NCBI GenBank assembly: GCA_024640625.1
Contig: JAHEER010000016.1
Span: forward strand, 1-61,234
Length of the DNA stretch: 61,234 nucleotides
Direction: 5' to 3'
Source of the DNA: Desulfobulbaceae bacterium
GTDB lineage: Bacteria > Desulfobacterota > Desulfobulbia > Desulfobulbales > Desulfocapsaceae
Position numbers and translations under genes: made by a program. How positions within the stretch are numbered: position 1 is the first letter of the stretch; each line of letters starts with the position of its first letter. Shown piece after piece: positions 1-8,521 of the stretch. Below the pieces are notes generated by a model, which searched no databases, had not been told where the DNA came from, and saw only the letters and a program-made list of their open reading frames with translations.

Positions 1-18
1 CAGCTCGGGTCAAGAAAA

Positions 19-33
19 TACCACAATGTGGTA
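19..33. promoter_or_regulatory. perfect 7+1+7 inverted repeat, possible operator
   Basis: The motif TACCACAATGTGGTA is a perfect inverted repeat of 7-bp arms around one base. The arms are too short for a terminator and no T-run follows, so a dimeric regulator site is the likelier reading. The gene it would serve probably lies left of the window edge. The rest of positions 1-233 shows no gene that I can support. Confidence 0.3.
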
Positions 34-233
34 CTATCTAAACGTTAACTAATAAAAATTTAACGAATAAATAACGACTTGCGAGACAGCCAAATTCCTT
101 TTCATCCTGGTGGGTAAGCACCCACAGCCGGGATTGTCCGAGAGATGGCCCAAAGGATTGATGAGCGTCTTTGCAGCACCCCATACGACAGTTTTGGTTT
201 GCAGGAGGAGGGAGTTAGCGCGGCCTCTGTTGA

Positions 234-1211
234 TTAGTGATCCGGGGGGCCGAAAAATCGTGTGGTCAACTTGACATACCAGGCGGCTGACTGCACCTGG
301 ATTACATAGGCCAGCGCGATCACCAGGGCAGCATTGGCTCCCGCCTCACCAAATGCATTGATGGCGATGGCAAGGGCAATGGAGAGGTTGCGCATTACCG
401 TACCGTAGACCAAGGCGATTGCCTCTCCTCTGGCAAATACATTCACCCCTATGAGGGTAGCTAGGCTGTAATTGAGGAAGTAAAGAATGAGAAGCGGCAC
501 GAAAATTGTGACCAAAACGGTTGGATTGGCGACAATAGTCTCTGCTTTCAGGGCCATGGCCACAAAGACGATGCCCAGCACACCCACGGTGGAGGAAGCG
601 GGAAACCGTGGGGCGATGCGGTGCTTGAATTCAGCAGGCCCGTATTTTTTCAGTAGCATGTTTCGGGTGATAAATCCCGCCGCCATTGGCAGAAAAACGA
701 TCAGAAAAATCTGCTGGATGACCTTTAAAAAGGATACCTGAACCTTTGCTCCAAGGAGCCATTCGATATAGAAGGGGGTCGCCAGAGACCCGGCGACCAG
801 CCCGATAACGGTCATATTGATTGCCGCCCCCATGTTGCCCTTGGCGAACCCGGTCCAGGAAATGGTCATGCCGCTGGTAGGCAGCAGTGAAGCGAGCAGA
901 AGTCCAAGCGCCATGTAAGGCTGCTCGGGAAAGAACAATACGCCAAGCAGGTAGGCAATGAAGGGGATAATACCGAAGTTGATGAACTGGGTGACGGTCT
1001 GCAGCTTCAGGTTCAATCCCTGCGCGAGGTGCTTGAAATTGAGGGTCACCATCATCGGGTAGACCATCAGAAAAGTCAGGGGAACGATCAGATGCCTGAG
1101 CGTTTTAACAAACTCCTGATCAACGAAAACACCCGTGACAAATCCGACCGCCATCAGGCAGGGGATGGCGACAATCAAGTTCTTGTTAATTTTTATCAGG
1201 TAGTCCCACAT
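234..1211 (-). CDS. BASS/ACR3-superfamily membrane transporter
   Basis: This 325-residue protein is almost entirely hydrophobic, with about nine or ten predicted membrane segments. It resembles the bile acid:sodium symporter and arsenite-permease (ACR3) superfamily. The stretch SWTGFAKGN matches the region after the fourth helix of ACR3. The cysteine that ACR3 carries just before this stretch is missing, replaced by a Pro-Thr-Ser run, so arsenite efflux should not be assumed. The substrate is unknown; organic anions or another oxyanion are possible. It is the last gene of a leftward run and lies 193 bp after the methyltransferase, so it may have its own promoter. No strong ribosome binding site precedes the ATG. 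Confidence 0.8.
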   Translation of the reverse strand: MWDYLIKINKNLIVAIPCLMAVGFVTGVFVDQEFVKTLRHLIVPLTFLMVYPMMVTLNFKHLAQGLNLKLQTVTQFINFGIIPFIAYLLGVLFFPEQPYMALGLLLASLLPTSGMTISWTGFAKGNMGAAINMTVIGLVAGSLATPFYIEWLLGAKVQVSFLKVIQQIFLIVFLPMAAGFITRNMLLKKYGPAEFKHRIAPRFPASSTVGVLGIVFVAMALKAETIVANPTVLVTIFVPLLILYFLNYSLATLIGVNVFARGEAIALVYGTVMRNLSIALAIAINAFGEAGANAALVIALAYVIQVQSAAWYVKLTTRFFGPPDH

Positions 1212-1404
1212 GTTAATTTCTGCTGTGCCTCTTAAGTGGATTTTGTGTGCATATGCTAAATTAATTTTAAGCGGGCGGGCCCGGTTGTCAAGTATTTAAT
1301 TGAATAATTTAATTATCTGCCTGTCAGGTCGCTGCTGATAGGCGGTGAGCTTAGCTGCATGATGAGAGGGGGCGGATGTATTGAGGCGCCAGGCGAGGAT
1401 CGTC

Positions 1405-1986
1405 TCAGGGGCGAAGGGTAAACAGCGCACTTCTGCCGCCTTTTCTTCTCGGCCTGTCAACGATTGCCAGGCCTGCACGTTCAGCGCAACCGAGTGTCCG
1501 GGCAAATTCCTCTTTGTTCACATGAAACGGGGGCTCGACCATGAGAAAGGAGCCGGTCGGTTTGAGCAGTGTGCTGACCTGCTGGAAAATACGGCCCTGG
1601 TCCGGGGTTTCATGCACCATGTAGTAGGCCAGCACGAAATCAGCTCTGATCGATTTGTCCAGGCCGATATCGTCTGCGCTGCATTGCTGCAGGGTTATCG
1701 TGGCCAACGCCGAGGTGTCCTTCACTTTCTTCAGTTTGGCCTGCACTCTGTCGAGCATTTGCCGTTGGAGATCAACAGCAAAAACCGAACCTGATGATCC
1801 CACCAGCTCGGCCATCGCCAAGGAGAAGAAGCCAGGACCACAGCCAAGATCTACCACCGTATCCCCTTTGTTAAGATAGGGCCCGAGAATCTTTTTCGGA
1901 GATTGGACCACTCTTCTGAAAAAATTGTCGAGCGCAAAAGAATGGTGATGGCTGCAGATACTATTCTGAGATGTGGTGGTATCCAT
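1405..1986 (-). CDS. class I SAM-dependent methyltransferase
   Basis: The 193-residue product carries the class I methyltransferase glycine loop DLGCGPGFFSLAMAE (motif I). An acidic motif II follows (VFAVDLQ), then a motif-IV-like DFVLAYYMVHE, as in UbiE/Methyltransf_11 enzymes. I chose the ATG at 1986 because AGAGGT lies just upstream; an in-frame ATG at 2031 would add 15 residues but has no ribosome binding site. The N-terminus is rich in Ser and His. The gene follows the MarR regulator closely and probably shares its transcript. The substrate cannot be told from sequence; small-molecule or metalloid methylation are both conceivable. Confidence 0.8.
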   Translation of the reverse strand: MDTTTSQNSICSHHHSFALDNFFRRVVQSPKKILGPYLNKGDTVVDLGCGPGFFSLAMAELVGSSGSVFAVDLQRQMLDRVQAKLKKVKDTSALATITLQQCSADDIGLDKSIRADFVLAYYMVHETPDQGRIFQQVSTLLKPTGSFLMVEPPFHVNKEEFARTLGCAERAGLAIVDRPRRKGGRSALFTLRP

Positions 1987-2036
1987 GGTTACCTCTGCAT
2001 AGCGTAAAGTCCCTAAACTCTTGGCACGCATTTTTT

Positions 2037-2498
2037 TTATTGCAGGGATTTCAGACGGCGCTCTAAAAAATCTTCTGTCCGTTCCATAAATGTCATGATG
2101 TGTGCGAGTTCCTCGTCACTCAGATTCTTCAGATAGCGGCTGAATCCGCCATCCATCGTCTCATGCCAGTGTTTATGTGACCAGTAGGCTGTCAGCCCCT
2201 TTGAGGTGAGGTAGACAATAGTTCGTGAGAGGTTTTCGGGATCAATTTTCTTGGCGGTATATTTACGGTTTTCCAGTTTTTTAAGACTCTGCGATACAGC
2301 CCCTTTGGTAATGCCAAGACAGTTTGCGATATCAGTTACACTCAATCCTTCATGGTCGCCGATGATTTCGATAAGATGAATTTCGGAATGAGATAATAGT
2401 TCATCGGTACCGAATTGTTTGGGGGTACGGTCAAGTTCCACCGCCAGCTTCAAAAGCGATCGAAATTTACCGTGCAGCGCCAAGTGTAATTCTTTCAT
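2037..2498 (-). CDS. MarR-family transcriptional regulator
   Basis: This is a winged-helix regulator of the MarR family. The recognition segment is LSVTDIANCLGITKGAVSQ, followed by LKKLENRKYTAKK and the wing with SRTIVYLTSKG. A start at 2498 gives 153 residues. Upstream in-frame codons at 2528/2534 would overlap a promoter-like TTGACA/TACACT pair whose predicted transcription start falls almost on the 2498 ATG, so the mRNA may be leaderless. It sits between the ABC importer genes and the methyltransferase and may control the methyltransferase, the neighbouring transporters, or itself. The ligand is unknown. Confidence 0.85.
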   Translation of the reverse strand: MKELHLALHGKFRSLLKLAVELDRTPKQFGTDELLSHSEIHLIEIIGDHEGLSVTDIANCLGITKGAVSQSLKKLENRKYTAKKIDPENLSRTIVYLTSKGLTAYWSHKHWHETMDGGFSRYLKNLSDEELAHIMTFMERTEDFLERRLKSLQ

Positions 2499-2505
2499 AG
2501 GAGAA

Positions 2506-2534
2506 AGTGTATACTTACTAAACACCATTGTCAA
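2506..2534 (-). promoter_or_regulatory. sigma-70-like promoter of the MarR gene
   Basis: On the minus strand a perfect -35 TTGACA (2529-2534) is followed, after exactly 17 bp, by TACACT (2506-2511; 4 of 6 consensus bases). The predicted start of transcription is about base 2499, next to the ATG at 2498. GTATAC within the spacer could be part of an autoregulatory site. Confidence 0.5.
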
Positions 2535-2565
2535 GTATCATTTGAGCCAAGGATACCGCCTCATG

Positions 2566-3423
2566 TCACTCGGAGCGATCTCTTTGGATGAATAAATTAA
2601 AAAGAGCAAGAGATGAGGTTCCGACGATCAACAAAAAAGAGATGGCGTTGATAACCGGGGTAGACCCGTCTCGGACCTGCAGGTATAGATTGATTGGCAG
2701 GGTTGCGTCGGAGCCGACCAGAAACAAGGTGGTGTTGAAGTTTTCAAACGACATCAGGAAGGCGACCGCCATTGCTCCGAGTAGTGCTGGTTTGAGAAAC
2801 CGAAGAGTAATATGGACGATCACCTCGAAGCGATTGGCACCCAGATTCAGGGCCGCCTCTTCCAGGGTGTAATCGAACTTTTTCAACTGGGCTGAGACTA
2901 TCAGTGTAACCAGGGTTGTAATGAATGAGAACTGCCCCAGTACAACCAGCCAGAATCCTGGTCGCAGCAGACTGATATCAATTCCGAAGCGGCCTTCGAA
3001 AAAGAGCCCGAGCGTATTGCTGAAGAGCAGGATGGAAATACCAAGGATGACGCCGGGAATAACCAGGGGAGCCAGCATCAGGAAATAGAGCAATTGTTTG
3101 AATCTAAATGTTTCCTGTTCGAAGAGAAAGGCTCCGCAGGTGCCGACAACTGTTGAAAGCAGAGCCACGAAAAATGCAGTTCTGAAGCTTACCCAGATGG
3201 AGGCGAGATTGATCTGGTCGTGAAAGATTCCGACTCGTTCGGGACCGTCTGAAAAAAACCAGTCCAGCGTAAAGCCCTTCCATGGCAGAGCCGGGAATAT
3301 CGAGTCGTTGAAAGCCAGCACGCAGGTAATCAGCAGAGGTGCAAAGAGAAAGACAAAGAATAAAATAATGTAGATCTTGAAGCCAATACTATAGCTCTTG
3401 CTCTGCGGTAGTGTGCGAATCAT
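2566..3423 (-). CDS. polyamine-type ABC transporter permease (PotC-like)
   Basis: This 285-residue inner-membrane protein has about six membrane segments. The binding-protein-dependent permease EAA loop reads EEAALNLGANRFEVIVHITL. It is the second permease of a PotABCD-type importer. The ATG at 3423 overlaps the stop of the preceding permease gene as ATGA, which argues for translational coupling and against the longer in-frame start at 3528. The family moves spermidine, putrescine or related cationic solutes; the exact substrate is not visible. It is the last importer gene, 32 bp before the stop-distal MarR region. Confidence 0.88.
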   Translation of the reverse strand: MIRTLPQSKSYSIGFKIYIILFFVFLFAPLLITCVLAFNDSIFPALPWKGFTLDWFFSDGPERVGIFHDQINLASIWVSFRTAFFVALLSTVVGTCGAFLFEQETFRFKQLLYFLMLAPLVIPGVILGISILLFSNTLGLFFEGRFGIDISLLRPGFWLVVLGQFSFITTLVTLIVSAQLKKFDYTLEEAALNLGANRFEVIVHITLRFLKPALLGAMAVAFLMSFENFNTTLFLVGSDATLPINLYLQVRDGSTPVINAISFLLIVGTSSLALFNLFIQRDRSE

Positions 3424-4289
3424 TGGATCACCCCGCTGAGTTTCTGTTTGGTCAATTTCAAACCGACGAAAATGATCAGGGATGAAATAATCAGAAGGAG
3501 AAATCCAAAGGCGGAACCCTGGTTCCAATTAAAGCTGGCAATGAACTGATTGTAGATCTGCTCGGTGAACCAGAGTGAATTTTTGCCGCCCATGAGATTG
3601 GGAGTCAAATAGTTGCCCAGACTCAGCATGAATACTACGATAGAGCCGGAGGCGATGCCGGGCATGGCGTGGGGAATAATGATCTTCCAGACTATGGTAA
3701 TCATAGAGGAGCCCAGATCGAAAGCCGCTTCAATAAGGCTGTCATCCAGACTGTCCAGAACGCTCAATAAGGGGACCACCATGAACAGCATGGAGGTGTA
3801 GACGAGCCCCATGGTCATGGCCACATCGTTGTAAAGCATCTCCACCGGTTGGCGCAGCACTCCCCACCTGAGAAGAAAGTGGTTGACCACTCCGCTTTCC
3901 CTCAACAGTATCATCCACCCGTAAATACGAACCAGTTCACTGACCCAAAAGGGCATAAGCAGCAGCAAGCTCAAAAATCCCTTGAATTTTGGCGGGGCGA
4001 CTTTGGTGATGTAAAAGGCCACCGGCAGTGAGATACACAGGGTAAGAAAGGTAACGATAATTGCATACAACGCTGTACGGGTAAAAGTCAGCCAGTAGAT
4101 CGGCTCACGAAAGAACTCGAGATAATTGTTCACCGACCAGACCATGTCGCCATAGTCGTTTTCAATGCGAAACGACATCCGCAGCAGGTCGAGATGCGGC
4201 AGCACGATAAGCAGAATAAGCCAAAGCAGTATGGGGGTGAGAAAAATGAACAGCGGCAGCTTCGATTTTGCTTCGGCAAGCGTCTTCAT
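3420..4289 (-). CDS. polyamine-type ABC transporter permease (PotB-like)
   Basis: The 289-residue product starts MKTLAEAKSK and has six membrane spans. Its cytoplasmic EAA motif reads EAAFDLGSSMITIVWKIIIP, characteristic of PotB/ModB-type permeases. It should pair with the downstream PotC-like permease to form the channel. The start at 4289 overlaps the stop of the ATPase gene by 4 bp (ATGA). The longer reading from 4352 would run back into the ATPase gene and is rejected. The tight overlaps show that the ATPase and two permeases are one translational unit. Confidence 0.88.
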   Translation of the reverse strand: MKTLAEAKSKLPLFIFLTPILLWLILLIVLPHLDLLRMSFRIENDYGDMVWSVNNYLEFFREPIYWLTFTRTALYAIIVTFLTLCISLPVAFYITKVAPPKFKGFLSLLLLMPFWVSELVRIYGWMILLRESGVVNHFLLRWGVLRQPVEMLYNDVAMTMGLVYTSMLFMVVPLLSVLDSLDDSLIEAAFDLGSSMITIVWKIIIPHAMPGIASGSIVVFMLSLGNYLTPNLMGGKNSLWFTEQIYNQFIASFNWNQGSAFGFLLLIISSLIIFVGLKLTKQKLSGVIQ

Positions 4290-5371
4290 GGTACCGTGAA
4301 ACAATTCCCAGCCCTGAAATCCCAGCCGATTTCGACCCGGTCTCCAGCACAAATGTGTTCGTACTGCCGGTTCTGCGGCAGGCTTATCAGGAATTCCTCG
4401 GCCAGAGCCGGGCTCGTTGCCAGCAGTTGACTGTTGGCTCCGTCAAAGAGAATGGAGCTTACCATTACCTGTATTCTATTGAGTTCGGGCAGCTCTTCTG
4501 CCGGCTCGATGATGATTGATTCCGGTCGAATAAAGAGTTCTGCCTGGGCGCCGGGCGTTATCTGTCGCTCTGTTCCGGCGGCAATCGTTTCCCCGCTTGT
4601 TAATTTTAACTCTGCAATGCCGTCGGCATACCCCACACAGGTGCCGGGTAGGCGGTTATTGTTGCCGACGAAGCGGGCCACAAAGGGAGATGCCGGTTTG
4701 GAATAGAGGTTCTGCGGCCTGTCAATCTGTTCAAACCTTCCCTCATTCATAACCGCCACGTGATCGGACATGACCAATGCCTCGGATTGATCATGGGTGA
4801 TATAGACGAAAGTCGTGCCCACCTCTTCCTGCAATTTCTTGAGCTCAATCTTCATCTGCTCACGCAGTTTCAGATCGAGGGCTCCAAGTGGCTCATCCAG
4901 CAATAGAACCGTCGGGTCGAGCACCAGACTGCGGGCAATAGCCACCCGCTGTTTCTGTCCTCCTGACAATTGGTGAATTTTTTTGGAGTCGAAGCCTGGA
5001 AGGTTGACACGCTCTAAAATATCAGCGACCTTTTTCTTGATCTCAGCTTTGGATTCATTCCGGCGAGCCAGCCCAAAACCTATGTTTTCAGCCACATTCA
5101 TCATCGGAAACAAGGCCAGGTGCTGAAAAATAAGGTTTACCGGCCGTCTGTTCGGCGGGATGTCCGCCATATTCTGAGCGCCGATAAAAATATTACCCTC
5201 GCTGGGTTCTTCAAAACCGGCAATCATCCTCAATAATGTTGTCTTACCGCAGCCCGAAGGGCCGAGAATGGAGAAAAATTTTCCTTTCTCTACCTCGAAA
5301 CAGACGTCATCAACGGCGGTAAAGGATTCAAATCGCTTGCTGACGTGTTTTACGGATAGATCGATATGCAT
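4286..5371 (-). CDS. polyamine-type ABC transporter ATPase (PotA-like)
   Basis: This 361-residue ATPase has Walker A GPSGCGKTT (about residues 37-45), the signature LSGGQKQR, Walker B VLLLDEP and the switch histidine in YITHDQSEAL. After residue 240 comes a TOBE-like regulatory domain, as in PotA and FbpC. It powers import through the two downstream permeases, with which its 3' end overlaps. It lies 91 bp downstream of the binding-protein gene. The specificity call rests on the whole operon; Fe(III) or 2-aminoethylphosphonate importers use related ATPases. Confidence 0.9.
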   Translation of the reverse strand: MHIDLSVKHVSKRFESFTAVDDVCFEVEKGKFFSILGPSGCGKTTLLRMIAGFEEPSEGNIFIGAQNMADIPPNRRPVNLIFQHLALFPMMNVAENIGFGLARRNESKAEIKKKVADILERVNLPGFDSKKIHQLSGGQKQRVAIARSLVLDPTVLLLDEPLGALDLKLREQMKIELKKLQEEVGTTFVYITHDQSEALVMSDHVAVMNEGRFEQIDRPQNLYSKPASPFVARFVGNNNRLPGTCVGYADGIAELKLTSGETIAAGTERQITPGAQAELFIRPESIIIEPAEELPELNRIQVMVSSILFDGANSQLLATSPALAEEFLISLPQNRQYEHICAGDRVEIGWDFRAGNCFTVP

Positions 5372-5462
5372 GACATTCTGGCGCAGCCTGCGGTTGCACT
5401 GCCGCCTCTGTAAAAAGCAGACGGCAGTGCAGGAGTTGGGGGGCGGAAACGGGCCGTTATCG

Positions 5463-6530
5463 TTATTGGGCCGCTTTTACCTTGTCGAGAATTTTCCCCT
5501 CGATGGCTTCCAGTTTGGCCGGCACCGGCGGGTACCACTTGATATTGTCAACATCTGCCTGGCTGAAGCTTCTCTGGAAATTGGCTTTTACCGCCTCGTC
5601 GTAGAATTCGATGGCTCCGGCTGAAGCCGTTCCGTATTTTTCAGCGTTGGTGAATACGGCGGCATTTTCGGGCTGCATCATGAAATTGATCCACTTGTAG
5701 GCAGCATCAACATTTTTGGCCTTTGCCGGAATCGCGAACGTATCTATCCATCCCAGAGCACCACTTTTGGGGGCAATGAAATCAATATCGGGATTTTCGG
5801 CGTTCAGTTTCCAGCCGCCATTGTCCCAGGCCATGGCCACATTGACCTCGCCGGAACGCATGGACTGGAGCAGCGCATCACCATTGGTCCAATATGTCTT
5901 CACCAGACCTTTGGCATCGATCAGCTTTTGTCCGATGCTTTCCATCAAGGCTGTATAGGCTTCGGCATCGTTGTACAGGGCAAACGGGTCTTTTCCCTCA
6001 GCAAAGGCCATGGCAATAAGCGTTGGACGCTTCAGACGATAGCTGACCCGCCCTTCGTATTTGGGATCGAGCAGCGCCGCGTAATCCGCAGCGTCTGGTG
6101 CGACCTTTTTATTGACGATCAGGCCTGAGGTGCCGTAGACATGCGGGACACCGTAGCTTTTCCCGTCAACCATGGTGTTCTTTTTGACCGCTTCCAGCAT
6201 TGAAGGGACAATGAGTGTGGCATCGATTTTTGTATAATCGATCGGCTGATAAATGTTGAATTTTTCTTGAACCGAAGAAATACGGTCCTGGCTCGGCTGG
6301 GCCAGGTCGAATCCCGCACCGCGGGTGGCCCGCAGCTTGGCAATCATTTCCTCGTTGTTGGAAAAGGTTGTTTTGACGGTTATACCCGTCTCCTTTTCGA
6401 ATTTTTCCACCAGAGACTTGGGTGCGTATCCTTTCCAGGTTAGCAACTCCAGTGTTTCTGCGTGGACGCCCGAACCGAGGCCGAGCATGAATACGCCTGC
6501 GACCATTAGGGAAAGCACTTTTTCCTTCAT
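5463..6530 (-). CDS. periplasmic polyamine-type binding protein (PotD-like)
   Basis: The 355-residue protein has a clear signal peptide cleaved after GSGVHA. The mature part begins ETLELLTWKGYAPKSLVEKF, typical of PotD/PotF-type solute-binding proteins. Downstream are ANSE-type features such as AMAWDNGGWKLNAEN and FAIPAKAKNVDAAYKWINFM. It should capture the solute in the periplasm and pass it to the permeases encoded next. A GGAGG ribosome binding site stands just before the ATG. Spermidine, putrescine or another amine is the family expectation; the ligand pocket cannot be resolved by eye. Confidence 0.88.
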   Translation of the reverse strand: MKEKVLSLMVAGVFMLGLGSGVHAETLELLTWKGYAPKSLVEKFEKETGITVKTTFSNNEEMIAKLRATRGAGFDLAQPSQDRISSVQEKFNIYQPIDYTKIDATLIVPSMLEAVKKNTMVDGKSYGVPHVYGTSGLIVNKKVAPDAADYAALLDPKYEGRVSYRLKRPTLIAMAFAEGKDPFALYNDAEAYTALMESIGQKLIDAKGLVKTYWTNGDALLQSMRSGEVNVAMAWDNGGWKLNAENPDIDFIAPKSGALGWIDTFAIPAKAKNVDAAYKWINFMMQPENAAVFTNAEKYGTASAGAIEFYDEAVKANFQRSFSQADVDNIKWYPPVPAKLEAIEGKILDKVKAAQ

Positions 6531-6632
6531 TTTTTCCTCCGTGGGGTTGAGTGAATGATGAGTTCTACCTGTCGGACAGATGGCGATGTCTCAACCTATC
6601 ACCATCGGTGTTACAAGCGCATCTGTTATTTG

Positions 6633-7496
6633 TTATAAATTAGGGATTACCAGGTGATCAATCCAGTTTCTCAACTCCTGTTCACGTATCTGGCGGTCAG
6701 TAATATCGTCTTCGATCCTGAGCTTTTTCCTCAGCTCAGGATTGTTTACGTTGTCATGAAGCGCTATCATGTCGTCGGCATAACGGTGTACCTCCCGGGT
6801 TCGGGTGAAGAACCCCTCGGAGACCAGCGGGGTGGCTCTGGCGGTTATCAGCTTTGCCATTTCCAGGAGGTTGTACTCCGGATGATACTGGGTAGCCCAG
6901 AACGTCCCCTTCTGGTGATGCACTTCGAGGGCCTGGACTTTGCAATGCTCATTGTAAGCGAGAATAGTGCCACCCTCAGGAATCCTGGTGACTTCATCGA
7001 GATGCATCACAAAACCGTTGTAAACCTCCGGCTTGCCGGACAGGAAAAGGGATTGTTTCCCTTCCTCGGTCAAGCGAATATTCCGGCCGATCGACCACTC
7101 TCTGCCCCTTGGATTCTTCTCTACCTCACCGCCGGCGGCGACGGCGGCCATCTGGATACCCCAGCAACTTCCATAGGAAGGAACACCATATTCATACACG
7201 GCTTTGGCAAAAGCGATCTGCTTGGCAACCCGCTCGTCATCGAGGTGAAAGATGGTCAGGTCTGAACCGGTCCAGATGATGCCATCAAAGTGCTCAAGTG
7301 AGCACCCCTCCGGCAGGATGTCCCCAGAATCGGCGGCAAAGCAGAGTGTGACCTGGGCGGAAGGAACGTATCTATTTAGAAAACCAATGAAGAAATCATG
7401 TGGATGACCAACCCCGGAGAGGTCGAAGTTATCTCTGGTTTCTTTAGGATAGCCATTTAGTATGCAGATAGAAATCTGCCGCGTGGTCGTGATCAT
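6633..7496 (-). CDS. class I glutamine amidotransferase
   Basis: The 287-residue protein has the class I amidotransferase triad: Cys111 in the nucleophile elbow YGSCWGIQMA, and His205 and Glu207 in TQYHPEY. There is no synthetase domain, so it is a stand-alone amidase or hydrolase. Because it is encoded directly upstream of a polyamine-type importer, a PuuD-like role (hydrolysis of a gamma-glutamyl amine made from an imported amine) is an attractive inference. PuuD proper has a different overall sequence, so this is not established. The C-terminal 60 residues after the triad are charged and unassigned. Confidence 0.82.
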   Translation of the reverse strand: MITTTRQISICILNGYPKETRDNFDLSGVGHPHDFFIGFLNRYVPSAQVTLCFAADSGDILPEGCSLEHFDGIIWTGSDLTIFHLDDERVAKQIAFAKAVYEYGVPSYGSCWGIQMAAVAAGGEVEKNPRGREWSIGRNIRLTEEGKQSLFLSGKPEVYNGFVMHLDEVTRIPEGGTILAYNEHCKVQALEVHHQKGTFWATQYHPEYNLLEMAKLITARATPLVSEGFFTRTREVHRYADDMIALHDNVNNPELRKKLRIEDDITDRQIREQELRNWIDHLVIPNL

Positions 7497-7534
7497 GAAT
7501 TGTGTCCCTGAGCTCTGCGAGATTATAGGAAACC

Positions 7535-8383
7535 CTAAAGAAATATATCCTTTAAGATCTGTGGATAATCGGTAATCAGTTTATCCGCGCCCGCCTTGCG
7601 GAAGCGTATCATCTCGTTGGGATTATTCACCGTAAAAAGGTTGACACGGCATCCTCGGGCCAGCGCCTCTTTAATCTGCTCTTCATCTGTATAGGCCGAA
7701 TTGGCATTGTATATGTCAAATTCAAAGTCGCCCCAGTCTTGCACGCCGGAGCCCGGAAAACCAATCAAGGCGTTGACCTCTATGTCAGGTCTGGTCCTTT
7801 GAATCTGGCGTAGATACTCAAAAACAAATGAGGAAATTGCTATATTTTCCGATGGAAATTGCATCTTTCCAAGTAATTGAAGCACTTTTTCAACAACGGG
7901 AAAACCGGTTTGAGGCGCAGGCAATTCCTTCAGTTCCAGGTTGATATACCAATTTTTGCTTTTTACATAGACCAGGACATCTTCAAGAAGAGGGATCTGT
8001 ACCCCCCCTATCGCCGATTGTTCGGAAGGCGTTACGTTGCCCTCACCAATCTCTCCGAGTGGGTCGCTCTCTAAAAACCATGAGCCGGCATCGAGACGCT
8101 GTAATTCTTCCCAAGTGAACGCGGTAACGGGTTGCTCTGTTCTTTTCGGGAACACCAGGTGTACATCGGTAGTGCGGGTGAGCAGGTCGTCGTGAAAAAG
8201 TATCAACTCACCGTCGGCCGTAACTGAAACATCAACCTCAACACCGTGAGCACCGACTCGCCAGGCTTTTTCAATGGCTGCCATGGTGTTTTCGGGAGCC
8301 AGGCTGCGGGCGCCACGGTGGGCGATATTATACAATAGAGAGGGAGGGGCAGTGGAGGGAATCGTGGTCACGGTCATTACCAT
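7535..8383 (-). CDS. glycerophosphodiester phosphodiesterase family protein
   Basis: The 282-residue product has the GDPD signature: IAHRGARSLAPENTMAAIEKA with the catalytic His-Arg, then GVEVDVSVTADGELILFHDD with the metal-binding Glu/Asp and second His. The ending FTVNNPNEMIRFRKAGADKLITDYP is also typical. These enzymes hydrolyse deacylated phospholipids to glycerol-3-phosphate and an alcohol such as ethanolamine or choline. No signal peptide is seen, so it is probably cytoplasmic. It is the first gene of the run leading into the amidotransferase and importer, 38 bp upstream. An ATG six bases downstream (8377) is an alternative start. Confidence 0.88.
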   Translation of the reverse strand: MVMTVTTIPSTAPPSLLYNIAHRGARSLAPENTMAAIEKAWRVGAHGVEVDVSVTADGELILFHDDLLTRTTDVHLVFPKRTEQPVTAFTWEELQRLDAGSWFLESDPLGEIGEGNVTPSEQSAIGGVQIPLLEDVLVYVKSKNWYINLELKELPAPQTGFPVVEKVLQLLGKMQFPSENIAISSFVFEYLRQIQRTRPDIEVNALIGFPGSGVQDWGDFEFDIYNANSAYTDEEQIKEALARGCRVNLFTVNNPNEMIRFRKAGADKLITDYPQILKDIFL

Positions 8384-8411
8384 TACGGAGGAACCTGAGG
8401 CAGTTAGTCAA

Positions 8412-8436
8412 GTCATCTTTAATATTCTAAGATGAC
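8412..8436. promoter_or_regulatory. 8-bp inverted repeat upstream of GDPD gene, possible operator
   Basis: GTCATCTT (8412-8419) and AAGATGAC (8429-8436) are perfect inverted 8-bp arms around a 9-bp AT-rich spacer. They lie 29 bp upstream of the GDPD start, in the divergent gap shared with the SDR gene. The arrangement fits a regulator site more than a terminator. Confidence 0.3.
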
Positions 8437-8521
8437 AACAAAAATAAGACTATGATACATTAGATGATGTGTCAATATTAGGGGCCAAAGAATCTTGAAA
8501 ATTATTCGCCGAGGAGAGGAC

